The translations under genes were made by a program, and so were the position numbers. Below the pieces are notes generated by a model. It had not been told where the DNA came from. It worked only from the letters and a program-made list of their open reading frames with translations, and ran no database searches. A stretch of DNA of 64,000 nucleotides from Dryocosmus kuriphilus (Eukaryota > Arthropoda > Insecta > Hymenoptera > Cynipidae): the NCBI GenBank assembly GCA_038277395.1, contig CM076191.1, forward strand, positions 92,748,822 through 92,812,821. Reading direction: 5' to 3'. Positions 1-12,734 of this stretch are shown piece after piece (within the stretch, counting starts at the first letter, position 1; the number at the start of each line of letters is the position of its first letter).

Positions 1-125
1 TTAATCAAGCTTACTCAACTGGCACCAAATCATCATCATAGTAGAAACCAAAGTGCAGATTAAAATGTTTAGATTTAATAACTCCTTCGCCCATTGCACT
101 ATATAGTATAGTATAGTATGGTATT

Positions 126-1410
126 CTGCATATTTTGAATTGTACAATTGCTCTTCTAATTAATTTTTTATTTATCATGGACATGAACCCTTTTTTTTCC
201 CAAGAATCATATTAGTAACATTACAAATTCCAAAACGTGTTTCAGATGCTTGTAAAACGCTTAACCAGAGTCTTCTTTAGTCTATTATAAATTCCCATGG
301 AATAAAATGTATATAAATTCAAATAAGTTAATGCATCATACTGTCCACTCAATGCTTTTATCCTTTTCACAGCATATTATATTACAATATTGGCGTCATA
401 CTTGCTATGAAAAATGTTTAATCTGGATATATATTGAGAGAATATTCTTTCCTCGTGGTAAAGTAATACTAGCTTTTTAGTTTATTGATATGGCTAGTAA
501 AACGAAAAGTATAATAGTATAATAAGACACAGATTAATAAAATCGCTCTGAATCATACTGAAAAGCAAAGTGCAGATTAAAATGTTTAGATTTAATAACT
601 CTTTCAGCTGCTGCACCATATAGTATAGTATAGTATAGTATAGTTTTGCATGGTATATTATTGTAGCGATCAACGAATGGATCTTCAAACATATCAGAAT
701 TCTATGTAACTTGATACCATTGTTGATGTTAAATTTCTGGAAAGTGGGGGTAAATCCTGTTTAAACTTGCATGAAAATATGTAATGACGTCATATCTCAA
801 GAATTCCATGTAACCTGATACTATTGTTTGTGCAATTTCTCAGAATTTTATGTCATTTGATACACATTGTTCAAAAATGTAAGTCTAACATTGGTTAGGC
901 TTAAAATTTATATGCAAATAAATTGTTCAAAAATTTCATAGCTGTACTTCACTCATCTAACTTTATCTCTTTATTAATTCCTTAGTGTTCACCCTTTGAT
1001 CTTTACTAAAAGACGATTTTCAACAATTATTTAATAAAATTATAATGTAGCAGTTTATCTTATGCAGATAAAGAAGTACTTTTCCTTGAAAAGAAAGACT
1101 TTAAAATATTCCTGCATATTTTCAACTGTACAATTGCTCTTTTAATTAACTTTTTAATTTAGCATGGACATGAACCCTTTTTTCACAAGAATCATATTAT
1201 TAACATTACAAAATTTCAATATATTATTGAGATACTTGTAAAACGCTTTACTAGAATCTTCTTTAGTCTTTTATAAATTCCCATGAATAAAATATATACA
1301 CTTTCAAATAAGTTAATGCATCACACCATCTAGTCAACGCTCTTATCTTTTTTCACAGCATATTATATTACAATATTGGCATTATACTTGCTATGAAAAA
1401 TGTTTAATCT

Positions 1411-1478
<68 letters not shown>

Positions 1479-3060
1479 AGAGAATATTCTTTCCTCGTGG
1501 TAAAGTAATACTAGCTTTTTAGTTTATTGATATGGCGAGTAAAATGAAAAGTATAATAGTATAATAAGAATTAGATTAATAAAATCGCTCTGAATCATAC
1601 TGAAAAGCAAAGTGCAGATTAAAACGTTTAGATTTAATAACTCTTTTAGCTGCTGCACCATATAGTATATAGTATAGTATAGTATAGTATAGTTTTGCAT
1701 GGTATATTATTGTAGCGATCAACGAATGGATCTTCAAACATATCAGAATTCTATGTAACTTGATACCATTGCTGATGTTAAATTTCTGGAAAGTGGGGGT
1801 AAATGCTGTTTAAACTTGCATGAAAATATGTAGTATGACGTCATATCTCAAGAATTCCATGTAACCTGATACTATTGTTTGTATAATTTCTCAGAATTTT
1901 ATGTCATTTGATACACATTGGTCAAAAATTTAAGTCTAACATTGGTTAGGCTTAAAATTTATATGCAAATAAATTGTTCAAAATTGCATAGCTGTACTTC
2001 ACTCATCTAACTTTATCTCTTTATTAATTCCTTAGTGTTCACCCTTTGATCTTTACTAAAAGACGATTTTCAACAATTATTTAATAAAATTATATTGTAG
2101 TAGTTTATCTTATGAAAATAAAGAAGTACTTTCCCTTGAAAGGAAAGACTTTAAACTATTTCTGCATATTTTCAACTGGACATTGCTTTTTTAATTAACT
2201 TTTTATTTAGCATGGACATGAACCCTTTTTTCACAAGAATCATATTATTAACATTACAAAATTTCAATATATTATTGAGATACTTGTAAAACGCTTTACT
2301 AGAATCTTCTTTAGTCTTTTATAAATTCCCATGAATAAAATATATATACTTTCAAATAAGTTAATGCATCACACCATCTACTCAACGCTCTTATCTTTTT
2401 TCACAGCATATTATATTACAATATTGGCGCCATACTTGCTATGAAAAATATTGAATCTGGATATATATTGAGAGAATATTCTTTCATTGTGGTACAGTAA
2501 TACTAGCTTTTTATTTTATTCATATGAGGAGTAAAACGAAACGGATCAATGTAACCCTGAAAAATTCTTGAAAATATTTTTGTAGTCTAAAATATAAGAG
2601 CATAAATTTCATCAATAACTTTAGGTCTTGAAATTTACTTAATATCGGATTTCCTGCCTATGCATGACCTCATGTGATTTGTGCGATCGAACCCTCAGCA
2701 TACAAACATTAGACTTACGTTTTGTTAAATTACTCCTAAAGAATAAAATGCCTAATATCTATCTAGAATCCATTTATAGATAAGAGCAAAGACCGTCAAA
2801 CGCACGCGCTACGTTTTACTTTGATAAGGAAAGACTTTAAATCATTTCTGCATATTTTGAACTGAACAATTGCTCTTCTAATTAATTTTTTATTTAGCAT
2901 GGACATGAACCCTTTTTCACAAGAATCATATTATTAACATTACAAAATTTCAATACATTATTGAGATACTTGTAAAACGCTTTACTAGAATCTTCTTTAG
3001 TCTTTTATAAATTCCCATGAATAAAATATATATACTTTCAAATAAGTCATCCACTCAACA
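126..3060. repeat. Tandem repeat field, about 1-kb units
   Basis: Successive copies of one AT-rich unit begin near 126, 1112, 2162 and 2848, each recognisable by CTGCATATTTT followed by CAATTGCTCTT or a variant and then CATGGACATGAACCC. The first two units are 986 and 1,050 bp; the third is shortened to 686 bp and the fourth is partial. Units share other landmarks: a short TATAG microsatellite, the segment CAACGAATGGATCTTCAAAC, and AGAGAATATTCTTTC. The second unit is longer mainly because of an (AT)n expansion. No open frame of any length is conserved between units, so this looks like non-coding satellite-like DNA or the remains of a non-autonomous element duplicated in tandem. Confidence 0.85.
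1413..1475. repeat. (AT)n microsatellite
   Basis: An uninterrupted AT dinucleotide run of about 60 bp lies inside the second 1-kb unit. The matching position in the other units has only GGATATATATTGAG, so this is an expansion private to one copy. Confidence 0.95.
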
Positions 3061-3129
3061 CTCTTATCTTTTTTTCATACCATAACACATTAGGGAAGTA
3101 ATAAATCATGTGGATTAGCTTATATATAT

Positions 3130-4350
3130 AAACGCATTCCATAACTATATGTTACAGAAATCGGATACTTTTAATGGCATAAATTCTTCAATAAGTCTCC
3201 CTATGTTTTATAGAACAAAGATTCCTTCGTAATCAGATTAGATTGTGACCTACTTTTAAATTTTATTTTAACGCATTACGGAAGCAATAAATTATATCAA
3301 TTAGTAATGCCACATTTCATCTCTTACACGTGCGCTGTCAAATTCTTGTCACATAATTACTATATTATATTTTCATGATATGTTTTATAGAACAAAGGGT
3401 TTCTTTATAATCAAGTTAGACACGTTTAGGCAGGTTTGCAGTCTAAACGATAAACACATTATATAAGAATGAGTCATACTCTTCACGAGTATTTTTAATG
3501 ATATAAATTCCTCAATAATTCTCCCTATGCTTTATAGAACAAAGATTCCTTTTTAATCTTATTAGACTCGTGACCTACTTTTTAAATTTTATTTTAACGC
3601 ATTACGGAAGCAATAAATTATATCAATTAGTAATGCCACGTTTCATCTCTTACACGTGCGCTGTCAAATTCTTGTCACATAATTACTATATTATATTTTC
3701 ATGATATGTTTTATAGAACAAAGGGTTTCTTTATAATCAAGTTAGACACGTTTAGGCAGGTTTGCAGTCTAAACGATAAACACATTATATAAGAATGAGT
3801 CATACTCTTCACGAGTATTTTTAATGATATAAATTCCTCAATAATTCTCCCTATGCTTTATAGAACAAAGATTCCTTTTTAATCTTATTAGACTCGTGAC
3901 CTACTTTTTAAATTTTATTTTAACGCATTACGGAAGCAATAAATTATATCAATTAGTAATGCCACATTTCATCTCTTACATGTGCGCTGTCAAATCCTTG
4001 TCACATAACTATATATTAGATTTTCATGATATGTTTTATAGAACAAAGGGTTTCTTTATAATCAAGTTAGACATGTGTAGACACGTTCGCAGCCTGCGCG
4101 ATAAACACATTCCATAAGAATGAGTCATACTCTTCACGAGTATTTTTAATGATATAAATTCCTCAATAATTCCCCCTATGCTTTATAGAACAAAGATTCC
4201 TTTTTAATCTTATTAGACTCGTGACCTACTTTTAAATTTTATTTTAACGCATTACGGAAGCAATAAATTATATCAATTAGTAATGCCTCATTCCATCTCT
4301 TACACATGCGCTGTCAAATTCTTGTCACATAATTACTTTATTATATCCTC
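3130..4350. repeat. 325-bp tandem repeat array
   Basis: The marker ACCTACTTTT recurs at 3248, 3573, 3899 and 4224, giving periods of 325, 326 and 325 bp. Each unit also holds AACGCATTACGGAAGC, CACGTGCGCTGTCAAAT (or CATGTGCGC) and TTTTATAGAACAAAG. The array has about 3.7 copies, the first being partial and more diverged. Neighbouring units are nearly identical, which points to recent duplication or homogenisation. One unit contains a 73-codon open frame, but the others do not keep it, so I do not call it a gene. Confidence 0.9.
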
Positions 4351-4365
4351 TTGACACGTGGCATA

Positions 4366-4399
4366 GGAGAAAGAGAGAGAGAGGTAGAGAGAGAGAGAT
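4366..4399. repeat. (GA)n microsatellite
   Basis: A short GA-rich simple repeat directly follows the 325-bp array. Confidence 0.85.
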
Positions 4400-4935
4400 T
4401 TGTTTATGCAAAATTCACGTTTAACAATCGCGTGTTATTTATTTACTGACGTCACACCGTCTAGGTGCTTAGCGCGGACTTGAACCGCTTTAGCTCTCGA
4501 TGTCGGTAACTGTCGGTAACAAGGATCTTGGCTTAGAGCCGCCCTGTATAACTACTCATGAAGCTTTTTGAACCCTATAGGGGAAGAAACACATACTATT
4601 AATGCTTGAAAAATAAAGTAAGTGTAGCTTCTAATTTCGAGGACGTCCATATCTGAAAGTGAAAGGATTCATCCATATCTAAAATACTTGCTTCTATAAT
4701 TGTCAAGGAATCAACTTGCCTTTTTTTAAGTAAGAAAAGGTTATACTTTGCACGCACTTTGAAGTTAACTTGCCTAAATTTCAAAATTTTCTTAATTTTA
4801 TTTTTATTTTGGAATACTTCTTAGGTTGTAGCTTTTGTGTATGGAAATTGAACTTCTTGCAAAAGCGAAAAATTTCAATTTTCTGTTCTGTTATTTAATT
4901 GCAATCTCATTCTTCTTCAAAATCGAATCTCTTCT
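4400..4935. other. Unassigned spacer with a pol III B-box-like match
   Basis: I see no coding signal. On the minus strand 4486-4476 reads GGTTCAAGTCC, close to a tRNA/SINE B box, inside a possible T-arm-like hairpin (GCGG...CCGC). I could not fold a full tRNA or find a convincing A box, so a tRNA-derived SINE relic is only a possibility. Confidence 0.3.
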
Positions 4936-5278
4936 ATTGGAATCCTTATTGATTTGCCGTTTCTACACTGGAGGGTTATCCTCATAGCGGATGAACCTCT
5001 ATCTGATGTAGTTGGACTAAATCCGATTAAGTACAGTATGAAGTTCGTTGGTTAAAATTACGTCTTTAATCAGACCAGTGTTACCAATGCGCACGTAGTA
5101 ATGCGTCTTGTAGGCGGTTTTTCAGTTCTCCCAACCTAACTACAAACCACGATGCTCATTTTAATCCGATTTGATGTAATTGCAAGTCGCTCAGCCACTT
5201 GCCGGCTACTTAAAGAGGTTCATCCACTATGAAGATAACCTTCGAGTGTAGAAAAGGCAATTGGAAAGGATTGCCAAT
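4936..5278. mobile_element. Foldback-type MITE with about 65-bp terminal inverted repeats
   Basis: The left arm (about 4936-5002) is the reverse complement of the right arm (about 5211-5278) with few mismatches. For example TTCTACACTGGAGGGTTATC on the left corresponds to the complement of GATAACCTTCGAGTGTAGAA on the right, and GGATGAACCTCT matches AGAGGTTCATCC. The element is about 343 bp, has no open frame and would fold into a long hairpin. This fits a non-autonomous DNA transposon. I could not define a target-site duplication, so the superfamily stays open. Confidence 0.75.
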
Positions 5279-5849
5279 TTAAACTGTTTTCAAAAAACAA
5301 AACTGTAAAATTTGCCATTTCTTCATTAATAAAGAGTTCAATGATTGTACTTAGCACCGGCTATTCCAGAAATCATTTACATCTAAATAGTATTCAATTT
5401 TGAACTCATTTATTTTAAAATTGTACAATTATAAATTTATTTATTTTCGATAGCTTAAAATCCTTTGGAAGCTCAAAATTTTGATTCGGCGTGGTTTTTG
5501 ATACTAAATAATACCTTTATTCAATTAGATCAAAACCAAGGTAAGCGTTACAGCCTTCAGTGAACTAGTGCAATTCGTAATTTAGACTTAAGTCGTGTCC
5601 AAAAAAGAAAAAAGCAATAACTAAAAAAAAAAGAATTTTCAAGTGAAATGCTTCGCAATCTATGTTTTCTCCACCAAAGAAATAACTTTCCACAGTTTAA
5701 AAAAAGCGATGATGTGAAGGTCTAGTTTGTGTGAGTCAGGCGTGAATCCACTTAATTTTCGTTTTTCATTTGTAAACACTTGCCCGAGATTGAAAAGGCA
5801 ACAAATTAATGAACAAGTTGTTTTTTAAAATGCTCCAATAAACCTTCTA
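5279..5849. other. AT-rich sequence, nothing recognised
   Basis: I see no credible open frame, RNA gene or repeat boundary between the MITE and the mariner. Confidence 0.5.
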
Positions 5850-6931
5850 CGAGGTCTATCCGAAAAGAATCCGGAATACCTTTGCATCTCCAGCCAGAAC
5901 GTTCGAGTGCCCTCTACCGGGTACAATTGTAAACTGAAACTCTTCAGGGACTCCCTTGATGCCGTACTTTTTGTCGAGACGCCTTAGTTCGCACACAGCG
6001 TGCATTTTTGTACGGAGCCTTTTTGGCGTTCGGCAGATTTGATCCTTGCTCAAAATTACCGAAAGAGTTGAACAGCGAATTTGTATCAAGTTTTGCTTTA
6101 AATTTGAAAAGATTTATGCGGAAGCGGTTGAAATGATCCAAAAGGCCTTTGGAGATGACTGTATAGGTAAAAGCTAGATATGTGAGTGGTACAAGCGGTT
6201 TAAATATGGCCGCCAATCTGTTGATTATAATATGATCTTAGAATTCCGAAAACTAATGTTTGCAAAATTTTAACCGAGAAACTGTGAATGACTCGTGTGT
6301 GTGCAAAATTCATTCCAAAATTCCTCACAGAAGAGCAGAAAATGCTTCGCTTTGAAGTCGCTCAGCACAACTTGGAAGTGTTTTCTGATGACGAAAGTGT
6401 ACTCAAAAAGATTATTACTGGTGATGAATCGTGGGTTTATGGGTATGATCCCGAAACAAAATAACAGTCTTCACAGTGGAAGCTTTGAAAAGATTGCGTG
6501 ACGCAATTAGAAGAAAACGGACTCAACTTTGGTCAAGCGGTGACTGGCTTCTTCAGCACGTTAATGTGCCAGCGCATTCATCGAACCTTGTGCAGCAATA
6601 TTTGACAAAGCACAAAGTCTTACAGCTTCACCAGCCTCCGTACAGTCCCGACATAGTTCCCTGCCACTTTTGGCTATTTCCAAAATTGAAAACTCCACTC
6701 AAAAGTCACCGGGTTGACGACATAGGGACCATTCAAGCAAATGCGACGATTGCACTAAAGGCTATTTCGAAAACTGACTTCCAGGGCTGCTTCAGGAGGT
6801 GCAAACACCGCTCGGAGCACGTCGTTCAATCAAATGGGAACTACTTTGAAGCATGTCACTCGTCGCATGACGAAGAATAACACCAGCGTGGATGTATGAA
6901 GGTATTCCGGATACTTTTTGCACAGACCTCA
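5850..6931 (+). mobile_element. mariner element, internally deleted
   Basis: Terminal inverted repeats of about 32 bp bound the element. The left end begins CGAGGTCTATCC and runs to GGAATACCTT; the right end, read in complement, begins TGAGGTCTGTGC and also ends GGAATACCTT. Both ends abut TA (5848-5849 and 6932-6933), the duplicated target of Tc1/mariner transposons. At 1,082 bp it is shorter than the usual 1.3 kb, which agrees with a deletion in the transposase gene. Confidence 0.92.
6085..6880 (+). pseudogene. mariner transposase, broken
   Basis: Fragments of a D,D34D mariner transposase lie in order on the plus strand but in different frames. The N-terminal helix-turn-helix region is at about 6085-6210, with motif FGDDC and then EWYKRF after a stop. 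The first catalytic Asp sits in TGDESWVYGYDPETK (about 6418-6462). The C-terminal half (6476-6880) contains PPYSPDIVPC, carrying the third Asp. The second catalytic Asp, normally in HDNAPAH, is replaced: the sequence reads HVNVPAH. Sequence between TGDESW and the ALKRLRDAI region is missing. With frameshifts, a deletion and a lost catalytic residue the protein cannot be active. Family assignment is firm; subfamily is not assigned. Confidence 0.9.
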
Positions 6932-7550
6932 TATAAGCGTCGTTTCCAAATGTTCTGATATATAAAATCCCAGCTGTTTTATCCATTTCTATTATTTAAT
7001 AGATTTTTTTTAATAGCACTAGGATAAAGTGCTTACATCGAAGTAGTTTTTAAGAAAGTTTCAAAATTTTATTTGCTTTTGTTTAGAAATAGGAAATTAA
7101 AATATATCTCAAATGTCTTGTCGGCGCAGCATGTCCAATATTCAAATTCACATGAAAAAATGGAGAAATTAATGATAAAATATCTTTTTGAATGATTTGT
7201 AAGTATAAGAACCATTTATATTAAGTTGAGGGATCTAAAAGCTATAAATAAAGTTCACAAAAGAATAAGAACTTTAATTGTTCGTAACTTAAAAAAAAAT
7301 TTTTAAATCGTTTATGTATGATTTGTAAAAATAGGTTACCTGGTACATTTTGATAGATTTTAATAAAATAAAAATAAAATCTAAATCAGGCGAAATAGTC
7401 AAATAGAGCGCAAAAAAGTACATTTTTTCATTATCTTTTTTAACTTCCAAGAGATATTTTTCTTTATTTAATTATTTTACTTTGACCGCTCACCCTCTTT
7501 AGGTAAAATTATACCTCGCAAGAAGAGACTGAAGGTATTTGGTCTTATGT
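6932..7550. other. AT-rich spacer, nothing recognised
   Basis: This host-like AT-rich DNA lies between the mariner and the Ty3/gypsy composite. No open frame or RNA gene stands out. It ends in CAGG (7551-7554), the left target duplication of the composite. Confidence 0.5.
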
Positions 7551-7554
7551 CAGG

Positions 7555-10121
7555 TGTGATGTCGCCATTTTATTGGACATCACAAAGTTCGTATTATATA
7601 GATTTTTCGAATTTATTTTTGACTCAAAAATTTCGTTCTAGAAATAAAGGAAAGCACCGGCTGACACAGACGGTAGATTCGGCACTCCTTAGCATTTTAA
7701 TTTAGACCTAATTTAGATTTAACGTATTTCGGCTATTCATTCTGTTATATATATATTCGCCTCGACCACCGGGTCCCAGTAAACAACCCCGAAAATTGAG
7801 TTGAGAGCGTCCGCAACACCCCCTTGGTTGCGTCATCGACCAGGGTTCGTCGTCACCTCCAGTTTAGCGAGGCTTTTACTGTCATGCGACCTCCACCCAT
7901 CTCTTCCCTCCAACGCAGATGTCTTTTTTTTTTTTAGTTTTGCTGCTTCCGACTTCTAAGGTACCAGGCGGATTTCCAGTTGAAGAAGAAGAGAGCTGAT
8001 TTTGAGGTCCAAGATACAAGACAAGTTCCTGTTGAGGGCATAATTATAGTCTTTTGAGGTCCCAGATACAAGGCATGTTCCTGTTGAGGGCATAAATTTT
8101 GGGTAGCCCCCCCCCCTAAAATATTAGGGTGGGATGATTGGTAGTTCTCCCTGCAATATTGGGGTAGAATGATTTTGTCTGCCGAGTTTTTACTTTGTTT
8201 TCGAGGTCTGTGGACATCACCAGCATGCAAAGGCAAGATTCCCGCTGCAGCAGACGATCGTAATGAATCCAGCCGCCCCGTGCATTCCCGACGCCTCTCC
8301 AAGAAACAAGGAGAGAACGCGAAACCCCGGACGTGGAAGCAGGATAGAGGCGGAAGGAAGGAAGATCCCGAGGAGAAAAGAACAGGCGACGAGGCAGACC
8401 AATCAAGAGCGCGGATCATCAAGCGCGGGCTCTCTCCCTAACACATTAGATTCCCCCACTCTGTAGTTCCTCATTTGCGTTTCGTCGCCCGCGTGGGCAC
8501 TAGTTTCGGGCATTCGCAATCGAGTATCTTTGTAAACCCGACGTTCCGGCCAGTCGAGCTTTCTTCTTCGCTAATATATATTAATTCAGCTCTCTCTCGA
8601 CGCTCACGGAAAGTAAGGTGTTTGGGACTTTGATTCTTAACGGCCCAGCCTGGGATTTTTCGTAATTGTAATGAAAATTTCAAAGTAGATTTTGTATTCC
8701 CTGGCTGGACGGTTGACTCCTTTAGTGAATTTTATATTGATTTCTTGTTTAATTGCATTTTCGATTGTTCCGATTATGTCACACTGATTTTCCCCGCTAT
8801 GGAGTGCCGAAGGGTGGAGCCTATTGCTCGAAATGTATTTTTCCCGTAGCCATGTATATCCCCTGTATTATTTTTCGAACATGTGTCCCCTCTTGCTCCC
8901 GTTACGAACACGACCCTAACCTTTACTATTCGAACCCCTCGTATTTTTCTTGAACGCAATCCCCCTTTTTTTTGGGGTTAATTCGAGCTCCGTCCCTATT
9001 TTATTGAATTTTGTTGCGCTATCATGTTAATTTTGTCGAATTGAATTCCCTTTTCCTGTTTTATCGAACCTAAATTACCGTAATATTAATTTTTTTAAAG
9101 GGAGTTTCCCTTTTCTGTTTTATGAACCTTATTCGCTGTAAAATTGATTCTGTTGAGCTGAGTTCCCTTCCCCAATTTATCGAATCTTATTTGCTGTAAT
9201 ATTAATTTTGTTGTACCGAATTCACTCGTCCATTTTATCGAAACCCCGTTTATTTTTCCCCAAGCCCCACTTTGCGTACCAAAAAACGGTTTATTTCATC
9301 GACACCCACTTATTTATTGAGAATCATTTATTGTAACAAGTCCCTACTATGCACTGGAAACCCTTTTATTTGATTGAGTACCATTTTTTTTGTATCGAAA
9401 ACGACTTATTGTATGTAGCCCCCACCCACTTACGTATTGGAGACACGCGGTATTTTTTTCAGGCCCCACTTATTTACCGAAAAACCGCTTACTTTATCGA
9501 ACCCCATGTATTTACTGAAAACCAATTATTGTATAAAATTTTATGTATGCATTGAAGACCCGCCTATTTAATTGTCGAACGTCTTTTATTCTTTATATTT
9601 ACTGGAGACTTGTGTTAACTTTCCCTTTATTCTGTGCTTTCTTCAATAATTGTTCAAAGCCGCTGAGACCCTCTTTTATGAATAAACGTCAATTTTTAAG
9701 TTTTATAAAAGTAGTTGTTCCGAGCTTTATTAAATGATGTAAAACCCATCCCCTCTACCGTACTCTAAGCAATTAGAGACTGAGCCAGTCGGCAAAGCTG
9801 GTAGTCCGGAAATGATACCTTTTTTTTTTTTGGATTTGGATCTACTGTCCCAGGAGGGACTGGCGCCCGCGGTTTTTTTTTTTTTTTAGTTTTAGCGCTC
9901 TTGAGTTTGAGACAAAATTGAGTTATAGTGCCTTGGAGTTTTGGGTAATGTTGAGTCTATTGTGTTTTAGAGTTTCGCGTAAACTTGAGTTTTAGCGTTC
10001 TGAGGCGTAGAGTTCATTGGGATTCCCTTTTAGTTTCATTTTCCGGATTGCCTTGCGCGTGACCCAGGTAGACCACACTGTTTTCTCAATTCCACCACCT
10101 GAGAAAAAGGTGCACGTCACA
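7555..10121 (+). repeat. LTR 1 (5' LTR) of the Ty3/gypsy composite
   Basis: This LTR is 2,567 bp, begins TGTGATGTCGCC and ends GTGCACGTCACA, so its termini are short inverted repeats (TGTGA...TCACA). A TATA-like run lies at about 7745-7756. AATAAA occurs at 7643-7648 and 9681-9686 and could serve polyadenylation. From about 8990 to 9250 the LTR is built of degenerate units of about 70 bp (ATCGAACCTTATTTGCTGTAA-like). Two copies of a 52-bp unit (GGTCCAAGATACAAGGCAAG-like) lie near 8007-8095. Antisense open frames occur but show no protein family. Confidence 0.92.
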
Positions 10122-10123
10122 AT

Positions 10124-10141
10124 TGGCGCCCAACGTGGGGC
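10124..10141 (+). promoter_or_regulatory. Primer binding site, tRNA-Lys type (copy 1)
   Basis: TGGCGCCCAACGTGGGGC begins 2 nt after the LTR end. Eighteen nucleotides beginning TGG match the complement of the 3' end of tRNA-Lys(1,2), the primer known from several retroviruses and gypsy elements. It marks the start of minus-strand DNA synthesis. Confidence 0.9.
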
Positions 10142-12734
10142 AAAGAAAAATTTAAAAGTGTTCACATCATTTTGGTATAGCTCCTATTTAAATTTTGAAT
10201 GCCATTTCCGAACTTATCTCAATTTTGGTCATTAATATTACAATGATGTTTCCAACTGTGCATTTACTATGTTTGATTTAAATTGTTGTTTTCAGCCATG
10301 TAATAATTACCCTACCTGACCCCAAGACATAGTTGAAACCCTTTTTCGAATTACCTTGATTGATTTAAGTGTACCGCTTTAGACCCTGTGTTAATTGTAA
10401 CGTTTAACGTTAAGTTATTATTTTCGATCCCGTATAAGTTACCCGGTATAATTTTAAACTGTTATCGATTCCTTATCTCCTATTATACACGAAATTAAAA
10501 TTATCGTTCCTGATGACCCCCCAATTAATTATTATGTTAGAATTCTAAAATATCGTGGTCAAAATTAATTTAAAAAAAAAAAAAACATTACTCCCATTCC
10601 TATAATAGCTGCCCATTTGGACTTCAAAATATTATTTCTTGTCTCGCACCGATTATACGATTTTGAAGTGTTATTCTCGTAAGGTATTAATCACTCGTCC
10701 CGTTTTGAAAATAGTATTTATGGCCTTATCAGCTACTACGGGTGGTTCTAAGAAATAATACTCCTGACCCTATACCCGTTACCACACTTCGTTTCAGAAT
10801 ATTATTTCCAATCCTGTATTAATTATTCTCCTTATCTTAGATCCTCGCTTTCGAACCTTTATCTATCACGTGCTTGAGTGAACGTACTATTTACAACCCC
10901 GTGTTAATTAGTCTCCTGAGCTTAAGTCCTTGTTGTCGAGCCTGTATCAATCACGGGTTCGGACTTTCGGGTGCCTTTCCCAAGATTTGTTGGTATCATA
11001 CTGGAATGAAAAATATTATTTCATTCCATTTTCAATGACCATATTTGATTTTTAATTAGTGATTTGGATCCTTTAGGGATGAATATATTTTACCTGGAAA
11101 TATTGCTTTAATTTAATCGTTTCATATTTAGTACCAACATTTTAGAACGTTTCTTACTAGTTTAATTTTGTGAGAACTGAAGACTGAAATATTACTTTAT
11201 TCAATAACTAGTTGTCATAAGGTTACACATTTTAATTTAGTTAAATTAATTCCATCTAAGTCAGTTAATTTGAATAAACTCCGGACCCTCGTCAATTGTC
11301 ACATTTAGTTCTAAAAGACTATTCTCGATCCTGAGTCACCTATCCACACTATTTTAAATTATTATCTTCGATCTTTATTAATTATCACATTTGCTTTAAA
11401 AATTATTATTTGTAACCCCACAAGAACCACCCCACTTAATTCCACAAGTTTAATTTCGATGTTACACCAATTATCACATCTGATTCTAAATATCATTTTC
11501 GATTCTACGACAACTATCTACCTCAATTTGAAGAATTATTTTCGATCCTTTATCAATCATCATTTGATTCTAAAATATCGTTTACAACCCGGTAATAATT
11601 ATCAACTTGTATTTTAAAACAGTATTTTCAATTCCCCACCAATTATCAGATTTAATTTTAAAATACTAATTTCGAGCCAGTCTGAAGCATTTATTCAATT
11701 TAAAAAAAAAAAAAAATCGTTTTGACCCTCGATCAATTATTTTGATTGATTTTAAAATGTCGTTTTTGGATCCCGCATTAATTATTGTATTCCATTTTCA
11801 AAGAATATATTAATTTCGATCCCATACCAAGTGTCGGTTTCACTTTGAAATAATGCTTCAATTCGGTAGTACTTATTCGCCTTCCTTTAAATGATCATTT
11901 TCGATAATTCATCAATTGCCGTACTTGATTTTGAAATGTATTTCTCAACCCTTAAAATCATTTTGACCCCGCATAAACTATGAAATTTGATTTCAAAATT
12001 TTAATTTTGATCCCTTAATAATGACGGCATTTTATTTTGAAGGATTATTTTCAGCCCCCTATCCATAATTACATTCGATCTCAAAATTGTACTTTCGGTC
12101 CCTCATCGAGGACTGCATTTAAAAGTTTGGTTTCGATCCTATTGAAATTATCGCGCTACATTTTTTAAAGTATTGTTTTGACCCTATACAAATTATCGCA
12201 GTTGGTTCTAAATTATTGTTTTCAATCCTAATTCGATCGTCGCATTTTATTTTTTAAAGCGTTTCTTTTCGATCTTGTTTTAATGATCGTATCTCATTTT
12301 TGAGTTCTAATCTGACCCTATCTTAGTTACCAAATGTGCTCCGCGAAATATAGTTCCGATCCCGTATTACTCATGATATTTGATTTTAAAGTATGGTCCT
12401 GGTTTGAAAGCGAGTATTGTATCCCATTTTATACCTAAGTTCGGCAGAATAAATCGATGTATTTATTCTTGTAATCTTTGTTTTCGTCAATTCGGCGAAA
12501 TCCTGAGGCAGTCCAGACCGTTTATTAGCACCTGTGTTCACGTTCTATCCTGATATTATTGTTTTTCCGAAGTATCTCACTTTCTGTTATTGTGTGATTC
12601 ATCATATATTTAGCTGCATATCGCCTTGGAAATAAGATTTATCGTGCGTAATAGCAATTTCGGGACTCTGACCGTCACCCCCGCCCCTCTTTTCTTGTTT
12701 TGAATCGACAATCTAGAGGGAAGTACAGGTAACG
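10142..12734 (+). other. Long 5' leader of copy 1, degenerate short repeats
   Basis: About 2.6 kb lies between the primer site and the gag start, with no convincing gene. It is made of weakly conserved units of about 50-65 bp in which AATTATC, CATTTGATTTTAAAAT and TTTTCGATCC recur in that order, clearest at 11320-12300. The same leader occurs in copy 2, so this organisation predates the duplication. Packaging or translation-control roles are possible but unproven. Confidence 0.75.

Noticed and set aside
3896..4117. 73-codon open frame in the 325-bp array
   Set aside because: The neighbouring near-identical units do not keep the frame.
7934..8422. Antisense open frame of 162 codons in LTR 1, also in LTR 2 and LTR 3
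   Set aside because: It recurs only because the LTRs are near-identical. It shows no protein family and its length and ends change with indels between LTRs.
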